This document shows, one piece after another, positions 16,091 to 23,502 of a stretch of 64,000 nucleotides of DNA. The DNA comes from Umezawaea endophytica. Its GTDB lineage: Bacteria; Actinomycetota; Actinomycetes; Mycobacteriales; Pseudonocardiaceae. The translations under genes were made by a program, and so were the position numbers. The notes beneath the pieces are model-generated. The model saw only the letters and a program-made list of their open reading frames with translations, had not been told where the DNA came from and ran no database searches. The first letter of the stretch is position 1; each line of letters opens with the position of its first letter. The DNA lies in assembly GCF_025061645.1 (NCBI RefSeq), contig NZ_JANYMP010000020.1, positions 121,859 through 185,858 of the forward strand, in the 5' to 3' direction.

Positions 16091-16483
16091 GTGCCCGATC
16101 CCACAGCGACGGGAGCGACCGCGCCTCAGCCCGCCGTCCTGGCTTCCGTGCGGCTGAACAGCGCGCAGCCCGGCCTGGTCGTGCTGCACGTGTCCGGCGA
16201 ACTGGACACCACGAGCGCCCAGGAGCTCGCCCTGCCGCTGCAAGACCAGTTGACCGAGGCCAACAAGACCGTGGTCGTCGACCTCGGTGGTGTGCGCTTC
16301 CTCGGCTCGGCCGGTTTGGAGGCGCTGGTCGTCGGCCAGCAGAGGGCGACCGAGCTCGGCATCGCGTTCGTGGTCGTCGCGTCCAGCCGCGCTGCGCTGC
16401 GCCCCATCGAGGCCACCGGCCTCGATTCCGTGTTCACCCTGGTCAGCACCGTCGAGGAAGCCTCGGCGAAGCACGCGGGCTAG
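16091..16483 (+). CDS. STAS-domain anti-sigma factor antagonist
   Basis: About 130 residues from GTG 16091 (AGAGGAGA just upstream). The STAS fold is evident: LVVLHVSGELDTTSAQELALPL, then KTVVVDLGGVRFLGSAGLEALVVGQQRATEL, then a final helix (GLDSVFTLVSTVEEA). The Ser in FLGSAGL is the position phosphorylated by anti-sigma kinases in SpoIIAA/RsbV proteins. It may oppose the RsbW-like protein 5 kb upstream or another anti-sigma factor. The partner is an inference. Confidence 0.88.
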   Translation: MPDPTATGATAPQPAVLASVRLNSAQPGLVVLHVSGELDTTSAQELALPLQDQLTEANKTVVVDLGGVRFLGSAGLEALVVGQQRATELGIAFVVVASSRAALRPIEATGLDSVFTLVSTVEEASAKHAG

Positions 16484-16818
16484 ACCAGCGAGCGCCTGAC
16501 CGTCCGGATGGCGCAGCGCACCGCCCCCACCGTGGGGAGTGCGCTGCGCCCCGGTTCGACGACCCAGCGGGCCGCGCCGGTCTCGATCCGCCGCGGCCCG
16601 TCCCAGCACCGCACCGAGGGCGGCAGGACGTAGCGCTGCGGCGGTCCAGGTTCCGGGTTCGCGAGGAACAGCCAGCGGGACCGGTCCGCCGCCAGGATCG
16701 GCCCGAGCGGCCCGGCGAACGTGAGCTGGTGGCTCACCTCACCCGCCCACCCGGCGGGCACCTCCACCGCAACCACACCCTCGTCCAACAGGAGCGCGTC
16801 GACCTGCTGCTGCCACAT
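16480..16818 (-). CDS. Small hypothetical protein, possibly related to a prim-pol-like family
   Basis: About 112 residues from the ATG at 16818. It is soluble with no signal. The stretch GPLGPILAADRSRWLFLANPEPGPPQRYVLPPS resembles the strand of small actinobacterial proteins annotated as bifunctional primase/polymerase-like, where G-P-V-L, W-L-F and V-x-L-P-P-S recur. The catalytic acids of a primase are not visible, so any enzymatic role is doubtful. Its stop overlaps the stop of the STAS gene tail to tail by 4 bp. Confidence 0.55.
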   Translation of the reverse strand: MWQQQVDALLLDEGVVAVEVPAGWAGEVSHQLTFAGPLGPILAADRSRWLFLANPEPGPPQRYVLPPSVRCWDGPRRIETGAARWVVEPGRSALPTVGAVRCAIRTVRRSLV

Positions 16819-16889
16819 GCCGGTTGATCTTGAAGCCGGCACGTGTCCGGGACGTGTCGTGGCGCGGCCCGGCGTGTTACGGGGTGTTT

Positions 16890-17345
16890 CTAGTCCTTGC
16901 CGATGTCCTCGCCGATGTCCTCGAACCACAGTTCCGGCCGCGCCTCGATGAAGTCCGTCATCAGCCCCACGCACTCCGGGTCGTCCAGGATCGTGATGCC
17001 GACTCCGTGCTCCGCGAGCCAGTCGTGGCCGCCGGAGAACGTGGTCGCCTCCCCGATCACCACGCGCGGGATGCCGAACTGCCGCACCAGCCCGGAGCAG
17101 TACCAGCACGGCGACAGCGTCGTGACCATGATCGTGTCGCGGTAGCTCGCCCGCCTGCCCGCGGCGCGGAACGCCGCCGTCTCCCCGTGCGTGGACGCGT
17201 CGCCATCCTGCACCCGCCGGTTGTGGCCGCGGCCGAGCAGCGTCCCGTTCGCGTCGAACAGCGCCGCGCCGATCGGGATCCCGCCTTCCGCGAGCCCGGC
17301 CCTGGCCTCTTCGACGGCTACCGCGAGCATTCCCCGTTCGTCCAT
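16890..17345 (-). CDS. Cytosine deaminase of the CDA fold (Fcy1-like)
   Basis: A 151-residue zinc nucleoside/base deaminase. Zinc and catalytic residues are in DASTHGETAAFRAAG (His and Glu) and TLSPCWYCSGLV (two Cys). The C-terminus, FIEARPELWFEDIGEDIG, is strikingly like the end of yeast cytosine deaminase Fcy1 (RPQDWFEDIGE), more than typical cytidine or guanine deaminases. It likely turns cytosine into uracil for salvage. It lies downstream of the CHAT protease gene on the same strand with a 16-bp gap; a link to that system is possible but not shown. Confidence 0.88.
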   Translation of the reverse strand: MDERGMLAVAVEEARAGLAEGGIPIGAALFDANGTLLGRGHNRRVQDGDASTHGETAAFRAAGRRASYRDTIMVTTLSPCWYCSGLVRQFGIPRVVIGEATTFSGGHDWLAEHGVGITILDDPECVGLMTDFIEARPELWFEDIGEDIGKD

Positions 17346-17361
17346 CGGCTCACGCTAGCGC

Positions 17362-19989
17362 TCATCCGGCGCCGAAGCAGACGAAGCCGACGCTCGCCGA
17401 GTACGCCATGTCGTCGCCGCCCGCCGAGTGCTCCCGCTGCGCCTGAGCCAGCGCCACCGCCGGGGACACGCCCTGTCCGAGCCTGCGGTGCAGGTCGACC
17501 ATCAGCGGTGTCGTCATCTCCGTCGGCACCGGCATGACCGGCGCGATCAGCGTGGCCGTGCCCAGCCCCAGCAGCGCCGCCGTGAAGCCCATCAGCTCGT
17601 CGCCGGGACGCACCGCCGACATGCCCGAGTCGCACGCCGACAGCACGACCCGCGCGGGCGGGGTGCGCAGGCGTTCCAGGTCGTAGACGGTCAGCGGCCC
17701 GTCGGCCAGCTCCAGCGCCGAGAACAGCGGGTTGTCCGCGCGGAACGAGCCGTGCGCGGCCACGTGCGCCAGCGGGGCCCCGTCCATCGCCGCGGCGACC
17801 TCGTCCACCGTGGCCGACGAATCCACCAGCACCCGCGCACCCGGCACGTGCTCGGCCACGGCGGCGATCTCCGTCGGCGCGGCGGGCAGCCGCGGTCCGG
17901 CGGCCAGCACCGACCGGTCGGACGGCCGCGGCACGCGCGACTGCGTCGCCGCCCTCAGCCACACCGTCGCCGACGGGGCCACGGTCACCGAACGGCCCTC
18001 GTTGCCCGGCAGCACCGACCACGGCAGGCCGTTGAGCACGCCGGTCGGCGCGAGCACCAGCGCGCGCCCGTCGATCCGCCCGCGCAACGGCGTGAGCAGC
18101 CGGTCCGCGAGCCGCCGGGCGGCGTGCGCGGCCGTGGACCGCAGGTGCGACCGGTCGACCGAGGTCGGCAGCGTCACCATGCGGTGCAGCGCGAAGCGCA
18201 GCAGCCGGATCTCCCGCACCGCGCCTTCGACGTCACCGAGCCGGTGCAGCGACGCCCGGCCGCCCGCGACCACCACGGCCAGCAGCTCGTCGTCGAAGTT
18301 CACGTACTCCACCAGCGCCGCGTCGCCGAGCGCCCACGCGAGGTCGCGCACGGCGGGCGGCCGGTGGATCGCGCCGCCGCCGCTGACCTGGCGGCTCAGG
18401 TCGCGGACCCGCTGCTCCATCCTCACCTGCCGCTGCCGCAGCGCTCCCGAGGCCTTGCCCGCCAGCAGCGCGCCCTCCAGGTCGGCGGTCACCGCGCGCA
18501 GCTCGGCCAGCGCGTCGGCCACCGCGGAGTCCTCCGGCGGCCGGGCGGGCGTCATCCGCAACGCGCTGGCGCGCCAGCTCTCCGCCCAGCTCAGCACCTT
18601 CGCCGCGTGCCCAGTGGAGACCGCGCTCCGCAGCCCGGCCAGCGCCAGCTCCTTGCCCTGCGCCCCGCTCAACGCCCGCAGCTCCGCCGCACCCAGCGAC
18701 ACCCGGTACTCGTCCAGCAGCGCCAGCCCGCGCCGCAGCGCCGTCTGCGCGCCGCGCGCGTTGCCGTCCAGCTCCCGGCGCAACGCCTCGGCGTACCAGC
18801 CCTGCACCCGGTTCACCGCCGTGCCACCCCGCCGAGCCGCACCCGCGACCTCAAGGTGCTCGCGCGCCAACGCCGAGTCCCCCAGGTCACGCGCGATCAA
18901 CGCCGCGTCCACCCGCGCCTCCAGCGCGGGCGTCCGCCAGCCCAGCTCGTCCAACCGATCCGCCACGCGGGCCATCCCCGTGCCCAACCTGCGCGACCGC
19001 TGGCCGCTCAGGTACGCCGCGTGCAGCTCCACGTGCCGCGCGTTGGCCTCCCACACCTCGCGCTTCTCCCGCCGGAACCCCTTGCGCGCCAACGCCGCTG
19101 TCTCCACGGCCTGGTCGAGGTCACCCTCCAGCAGCGCGATCCGCGCCCGGTAGAACAGCGCCTCCGACCGCCCCAGCACCAGGTTGCGGCCCGCCATCTC
19201 GGCCAGCGCCCGGTCGGCGGCGGCCCGCGCCTCCTCCACCAGCGGCACCGACACCAGCAGCTCCAGCCGGTTGATCAGCAGCAGCGGCCGGGGCACCTCC
19301 AGCCGCCGGTACTCCTGCTCGGCCTCGGCGAACATCGTCAGCGCCCGCGGGATGTCGCCCGCCCGGACCGCCGAGATGCCCGCGTTCCACCGCACGTCCG
19401 CGACCGCCAGGTCCTGCCCCAGCTCGCGGTACAGCACGGCGGCCCGGTCGAAGTCCTCGTCCGCGGCCCGCAGACCACCGGTGTACGCCCGCAGCAGGCC
19501 GCGGTTGTTCAGCACCCGCGCCTCGGTGAGCCGGTCGTCGAACCGCCGGACCACCTCCACCGCGGCGTTGTACTCGCGCAGCGCCTCGTCGTAGCGGCAC
19601 AGGAAGTGCAGCACGATCCCGCGCGTCGTCCGGCCGCTCCCTGCGTCCTGGCCGTGCAGGTCCGGCAGCGCCGCGGTGATCGCGCGCAGCGCCTGCACGT
19701 GCCGTCCGGTGTTCGACAGCACGAACGCCAGGCTCATCCGCGCCAACGCCGTCAACCGCGCCGAATCCGCATTCCTCGCGATCCGGATCGAACTCCGCAG
19801 GTGGCGTTCGGCCGCGTCGAAGTCGTGCAGTTCGCGGAACGACAGCCCGATGGCGCGCTCGGCCAGCGACGCCTCCTCGGCGTCGCCCCCCGCTCGTGCG
19901 CGACGCAGCGCCGAACGGCCCATCTCGATTGCCGCGTGCGGGTCACGTTGTCGTGCGTCCAGCGCATCAGCGGCGGAAACGTCGGCCAC
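17362..19989 (-). CDS. TPR-CHAT protease (caspase-like)
   Basis: An 875-residue cytoplasmic protein. Residues about 30-440 are TPR-type helical repeats (for example DFDAAERHLRSSIRIARN, ARVLNNRGLLRAYTGGL, GDLDQAVETAALARKGF). Residues about 560-875 form a CHAT domain of the caspase/separase clan. The catalytic dyad is intact: His746 in LAHVAAHGSFRADNPLFSAL and Cys786 in VVLSACDSG. The domain ends with GFTAALLGLGTATLIAPVMPV. It is divergent, 103 bp away, from an S8 protease, an ECF sigma and a beta-sandwich gene, suggesting a protease-controlled transcription switch. CHAT proteases act in bacterial conflict and in type III-E CRISPR. The substrate is unknown. Confidence 0.92.
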   Translation of the reverse strand: MADVSAADALDARQRDPHAAIEMGRSALRRARAGGDAEEASLAERAIGLSFRELHDFDAAERHLRSSIRIARNADSARLTALARMSLAFVLSNTGRHVQALRAITAALPDLHGQDAGSGRTTRGIVLHFLCRYDEALREYNAAVEVVRRFDDRLTEARVLNNRGLLRAYTGGLRAADEDFDRAAVLYRELGQDLAVADVRWNAGISAVRAGDIPRALTMFAEAEQEYRRLEVPRPLLLINRLELLVSVPLVEEARAAADRALAEMAGRNLVLGRSEALFYRARIALLEGDLDQAVETAALARKGFRREKREVWEANARHVELHAAYLSGQRSRRLGTGMARVADRLDELGWRTPALEARVDAALIARDLGDSALAREHLEVAGAARRGGTAVNRVQGWYAEALRRELDGNARGAQTALRRGLALLDEYRVSLGAAELRALSGAQGKELALAGLRSAVSTGHAAKVLSWAESWRASALRMTPARPPEDSAVADALAELRAVTADLEGALLAGKASGALRQRQVRMEQRVRDLSRQVSGGGAIHRPPAVRDLAWALGDAALVEYVNFDDELLAVVVAGGRASLHRLGDVEGAVREIRLLRFALHRMVTLPTSVDRSHLRSTAAHAARRLADRLLTPLRGRIDGRALVLAPTGVLNGLPWSVLPGNEGRSVTVAPSATVWLRAATQSRVPRPSDRSVLAAGPRLPAAPTEIAAVAEHVPGARVLVDSSATVDEVAAAMDGAPLAHVAAHGSFRADNPLFSALELADGPLTVYDLERLRTPPARVVLSACDSGMSAVRPGDELMGFTAALLGLGTATLIAPVMPVPTEMTTPLMVDLHRRLGQGVSPAVALAQAQREHSAGGDDMAYSASVGFVCFGAG

Positions 19990-20092
19990 CTGTGCACTTT
20001 ATCGGGCCCGGTTTGGGAACGTCGTTGTGGTAGCTTGATCACGCTGTTCGGTAGCCGCATGTCCACCTCCGCGACGTTGTTGTGAGGCTTTG

Positions 20093-21289
20093 GTGTCAAA
20101 ATCGTCGGACCGCGCCGAGCTTTACCTGAAAGCACTTGACCAGCTCATCGCCAGGGACGACCGCATTCGGCTGCACGCCGAGCCGGGCCGGGAGTTCCTG
20201 TTCCGACCCGGCCAACTGCTGGTCACCGCCGAAGACCTCCAGCGGGTAATCGCGAAACTCCGCGAAAACGGTTTCCGGTTCGAATTGGGCAAGGGATTCC
20301 TCGGTTTGGAACGGGTGATTCTGCCCAACAATCGCGATGACATTCCGCGGATCGTGCGGCTGCTGCGCGACCCCAAGACCTGGCCCGGTGAGCGGATCCC
20401 GCTGGTCCAGCCGCACCACCTCACCGTCGGGCACGGCGGCAACATGCACGGCTGCCCCGGCGACCGCCCCCGCCCGACCGACCCGCTGCCCAAGCCCGGC
20501 AAGCCGGACAAGGGCAAGGGCGTGACGATCGGCGTGATCGACACGGGCATCTCGGCGACCGCCGCGACGGACCACCCGGACTGGCTCGCCGGGTGGTACA
20601 CCCCGCAGGCCGACGACGTCGACACCGCGTACGACCACGGCGACTTCTTCGCGCTCCAGGGCGGGCACGGCACGTTCGTCGCGGGTGTCGCGCGGCAGGC
20701 CGCGCCGGGGGTCCGCTTCGACCCCGAGGTCGCGCTCGACCCGAACGGCCTCGGCGACGAGGAGGCGCTCGCGACCGCGATCACCGGTCTCGCCAAGGGC
20801 GTCCAGATCGTCAACATGTCGCTGGGCTGCTTCACCCTCGACAACGTGGCGTCCGAGCCCGTGCGGCGCGCGGTCAACCTGCTGCCCAAGGACGTCGTGG
20901 TCGTCGCCTCCGCGGGCAACCAGGGCACCGAGCGGCCGAGCTGGCCCGGCGCGCTGGCGAACGTCGTGGGCGTGGCCGCGCTGGCCCTCAACGGCGACGG
21001 GACGATCGTCCCGGCCTGCTACAGCAACCACGGCCACTGGGTGGACCTGTGCGCGGTCGGCAACCGCAGCAGCACCTACCTCAAGGGCGAGTGGCAGCTA
21101 CCGGGCGAGCCCGCGCCCGAGGCGTTCGACCGGTACGCCTACTGGGCGGGCACGTCCTTCGTGACCCCGCACGTGGCGGGAACCATCGCCGCGCTGATGA
21201 CGTCGAACGGGATCAGCGCGCCACAAGCCCGTGACCTGCTGCTGTCCGGCCCGGAATTCCACCCCGGCTACGGCGTGCAGGTCCCCTGA
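20093..21289 (+). CDS. S8 subtilisin-like serine protease, cytoplasmic
   Basis: About 398 residues from GTG 20093 (TGAGG just upstream; TTG one codon before is an alternative). The subtilase triad is complete: Asp150 in VTIGVIDTG, His192 in GGHGTFVAG and Ser355 in AGTSFVTPHVAGTIAAL, with the oxyanion Asn276 in ASAGNQG. The N-terminal ~130 residues (RAELYLKALDQLI, GREFLFRPGQLLVT) look like a prodomain or adaptor. There is no signal peptide, unlike secreted subtilases, which points to an intracellular role. It is first in a row with the sigma and beta-sandwich genes and divergent from the TPR-CHAT protease. Confidence 0.92.
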   Translation: MSKSSDRAELYLKALDQLIARDDRIRLHAEPGREFLFRPGQLLVTAEDLQRVIAKLRENGFRFELGKGFLGLERVILPNNRDDIPRIVRLLRDPKTWPGERIPLVQPHHLTVGHGGNMHGCPGDRPRPTDPLPKPGKPDKGKGVTIGVIDTGISATAATDHPDWLAGWYTPQADDVDTAYDHGDFFALQGGHGTFVAGVARQAAPGVRFDPEVALDPNGLGDEEALATAITGLAKGVQIVNMSLGCFTLDNVASEPVRRAVNLLPKDVVVVASAGNQGTERPSWPGALANVVGVAALALNGDGTIVPACYSNHGHWVDLCAVGNRSSTYLKGEWQLPGEPAPEAFDRYAYWAGTSFVTPHVAGTIAALMTSNGISAPQARDLLLSGPEFHPGYGVQVP

Positions 21290-21429
21290 GCGACCGGAAA
21301 ATCCACTCCGACGTGTATCTGGCGGGCCCCTGGACGCTCCGACCCTTGTGGCAGCATTCGGAACGGCACCGACGGTGGACCCCGCGGTCAGACAAGCGCG
21401 TCAGTCCCTGCTGAACAAGAGGAGGGGAC

Positions 21430-22041
21430 GTGACCCATGCGACCCCGATCGCCGCGCTCGTGGAGGCGGCGAGCGCGGGCGATCAGCGTGCCTGGAACGA
21501 GATCGTCGACCGCTACACCCCGCTGGTCCTGTCGGTGGTCTACCAGCACCGGCTGCGCCCGGCGGACGCGGCGGACGTGAACCAGACGCTGTGGCTGCGT
21601 CTCGTGGAGCAGATCGGCAGGCTCCGCGACCCGGACGCCCTGCCCGGCTGGATCGCGACGACGACCCGCAACGAGTGCCTGCGCATGCTGAAGCTCCAGC
21701 AGCGGACCCAGCCGTTCGACCCCCAGGCGACCGACGAGCAAGCGGTGGCTGTGGACCAGACCGACGTCGAGGCGGAACTGCTGGCGGCCGAACGGCGCCA
21801 GGCGCTGCGGGACGGGTTCCGGATGCTGTCCGACCAGTGCCGGGAACTGCTGGCGAAGCTGATGGCCGACCCGCCGCCGAGCTACGCCGACGTCAGCTCC
21901 CAGCTCGACATGCCGATCGGCAGCATCGGGCCCACCAGGATCCGCTGCCTGAACAAGTTGCGCAGGACGCCCGCGATCCTCGCGTTCACGGGCGCCGCCC
22001 CGGAGGGAGGTGTGCTCGGTGCAGCACTGGGACAGCGATGA
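21430..22041 (+). CDS. ECF-type RNA polymerase sigma factor
   Basis: A 203-residue sigma-70-family protein starting at GTG 21430 after GAGGGG. Region 2 is clear (AGDQRAWNEIVDRYTPLVLSVV, DAADVNQTLWLRLVEQIGRL, LPGWIATTTRNECLRML). Region 4 follows (LRDGFRMLSDQCRELLAKLM, SYADVSSQLDMPIGSIGPTRIRCLNKLRRT). No anti-sigma gene with a membrane helix is adjacent. Instead it follows an S8 protease and overlaps a small beta-sandwich gene. It may be activated by proteolysis by one of the two neighbouring proteases, or direct the response once they fire. Confidence 0.9.
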   Translation: MTHATPIAALVEAASAGDQRAWNEIVDRYTPLVLSVVYQHRLRPADAADVNQTLWLRLVEQIGRLRDPDALPGWIATTTRNECLRMLKLQQRTQPFDPQATDEQAVAVDQTDVEAELLAAERRQALRDGFRMLSDQCRELLAKLMADPPPSYADVSSQLDMPIGSIGPTRIRCLNKLRRTPAILAFTGAAPEGGVLGAALGQR

Positions 22042-22471
22042 ACGCCTGCTGGGGGAACTCGGCGCCGCGCTGACCGAAGCGGCCTCCGTCCCCGCCTCGT
22101 TCCTGGAGGCCGGGCGGGCCGCGTTCGCGTGGCGGACGATCGACGAGGAACTGCTGCTGCTCACCAGTTACGACTCGATCCTCGACACGGAGCTGGCGGG
22201 CCGGGCGCGGGCCGTGCTGACCGCCAGGCAGCTCGTGTTCGACGCGGACGGCTTCTCGTTGCAGGTGGAGGTGACGGAGGCCGGGATCGCGGGCCAGCTC
22301 ATGCCGCCGGGCCGCGCCGTGGTCGCGCTGCTCACCCCCGGCGGTCACGCCGAGGAGACCACGGCGGACGAGTTCGGCTCGTTCCTGCTGGGCCCGCCGC
22401 CGCCGGGTCCGATCCGCCTGCGCTGCACCGTCGACGGCACCACCGTGCAGACCGACTGGATCTGCGTCTAG
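22010..22471 (+). CDS. Small protein with carboxypeptidase-regulatory-like beta-sandwich
   Basis: About 153 residues; GTG 22010 follows GGAGGGAG, while GTG 22019 is an alternative. The N-terminal half is helical (ERLLGELGAALTEAASVPASFLEAGRAAF, TIDEELLLLTSYDS). The C-terminal half has strands like a carboxypeptidase-regulatory/transthyretin-like fold (GRAVVALLTPGGHAEETTADEFGSFLLGPPPPGPIRLRCTVDGTTVQTDWICV). The start lies inside the sigma gene, so levels are coupled. By position it is a good candidate for the inhibitor or sensor of the sigma factor, cut by the S8 or CHAT protease. That role is inference. Confidence 0.75.
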   Translation: MCSVQHWDSDERLLGELGAALTEAASVPASFLEAGRAAFAWRTIDEELLLLTSYDSILDTELAGRARAVLTARQLVFDADGFSLQVEVTEAGIAGQLMPPGRAVVALLTPGGHAEETTADEFGSFLLGPPPPGPIRLRCTVDGTTVQTDWICV

Positions 22472-22505
22472 CCCCGTCGCGTTCCCCCGCGGTCCGCGAC
22501 GGGGC
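22471..22505 (+). terminator. Hairpin ending the S8/sigma operon
   Basis: A perfect 11-bp stem, GCCCCGTCGCG (22471-22481) with CGCGACGGGGC (22495-22505), and a 13-base loop. The stem begins on the last base of the stop codon. No T-run follows, as is usual in high-GC actinomycetes. Confidence 0.6.
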
Positions 22506-22642
22506 TGCCGTCCTCCCGGACCGCTCCGGCCGGGAACCGCCTCGCAGAAGGGTGAACCGGTCCCTGAGCCGTTCGGTCGATGGCGTTGCTCAGTAGGGTG
22601 GTTCCGTTCAGCGAAGACGTCTCGGAAGTGGGCTGGTGCGCG

Positions 22643-23449
22643 ATGGTCGACCGGGTGAGCTGGGTACCGGAAGGGGTCAACGTCGATCTGCCCAGTTCGG
22701 CGCGGATCTACGACTACCTCCTCGGTGGCGGCCACAACTTCGCCGCCGACCGGGAGACGGCCGAGGAGCTGATCAGGGTGCTCCCGGTGCGGGACATGGC
22801 CCGCCTCAACCGCGCGTACCTGCGCCGCGCGGTGCTCGAACTCGTGGACCTCGGCGTCCGCCAGTTCCTCGACCTCGGTTCGGGCATCCCGACCGTCGGC
22901 AACGTGCACGAGGTCGCCCAGGAGGCCGACCCGACGTGCCACGTGGTCTACGTGGACTTCGAGCCGGTCGCGATCACGCACGCCGAGCTGCTGCTCGCCG
23001 ACAACCCGAACGCCACCGCGATCCTGGCCGACCTGCGCTCGCCGGAGACCGTGCTGGCGGCGCCGGAAACGCGGCGGATGCTGGACTTCGACAAACCGGT
23101 CGGCCTGCTCGCGGTCGGCGTGCTCCAGTTCATCCCGGACGAGGACGACCCGTGGGCCGTCCTGCGCCGGTACCGCGACGCGCTCAGCTCCGGGAGCTAC
23201 CTGGCGCTGTCGCACTTCACCCCGGACCGGATGCCCGAGGCGATGGCCGCGGGCGCCGGTGTCTTCAAGAACACCGCCGAGCCGATCACCCCGCGCACCG
23301 CCGAGCAGGTGCTGCGGATGATGGACGGCTTCGACGTGATCGAACCCGGTCTGGTGATGACGCCCGAGTGGCGTCCCGAGTCACCTGACGAGGTGGGCGA
23401 CGACCCCGGTCGCGCCAACCTCTACGCGGTGGTCGGCCGGAAGCGCTGA
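22643..23449 (+). CDS. SAM-dependent methyltransferase, DUF574/Methyltransf_19 family
   Basis: About 268 residues from ATG 22643, whose sequence (MVDRVSWVPEGVNVDLPSSARIYDYLLGG) is the typical family beginning; the frame is open further upstream. Family marks are ARIYDYLLGGGHNFAADRETAE, then the SAM site VRQFLDLGSGIPTVGNVHEVAQ, then VVYVDFEPVAITHAE. The pattern YDYLLGG and DLGSGIPT define this actinobacterial family, which is often present in many copies. The substrate is unknown. It stands alone between the protease locus and the GGDEF gene. Confidence 0.85.
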   Translation: MVDRVSWVPEGVNVDLPSSARIYDYLLGGGHNFAADRETAEELIRVLPVRDMARLNRAYLRRAVLELVDLGVRQFLDLGSGIPTVGNVHEVAQEADPTCHVVYVDFEPVAITHAELLLADNPNATAILADLRSPETVLAAPETRRMLDFDKPVGLLAVGVLQFIPDEDDPWAVLRRYRDALSSGSYLALSHFTPDRMPEAMAAGAGVFKNTAEPITPRTAEQVLRMMDGFDVIEPGLVMTPEWRPESPDEVGDDPGRANLYAVVGRKR

Positions 23450-23502
23450 AGCGCGGCCGTTCCACACCGCCAGGTCTGGTCGACGTCCACCGAGAAACGA
23501 CG

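Noticed and set aside
17428..20085. 885-codon plus-strand frame
   Set aside because: Mirror of the TPR-CHAT gene; composition is His/Arg/Gln-rich and no motif is present.
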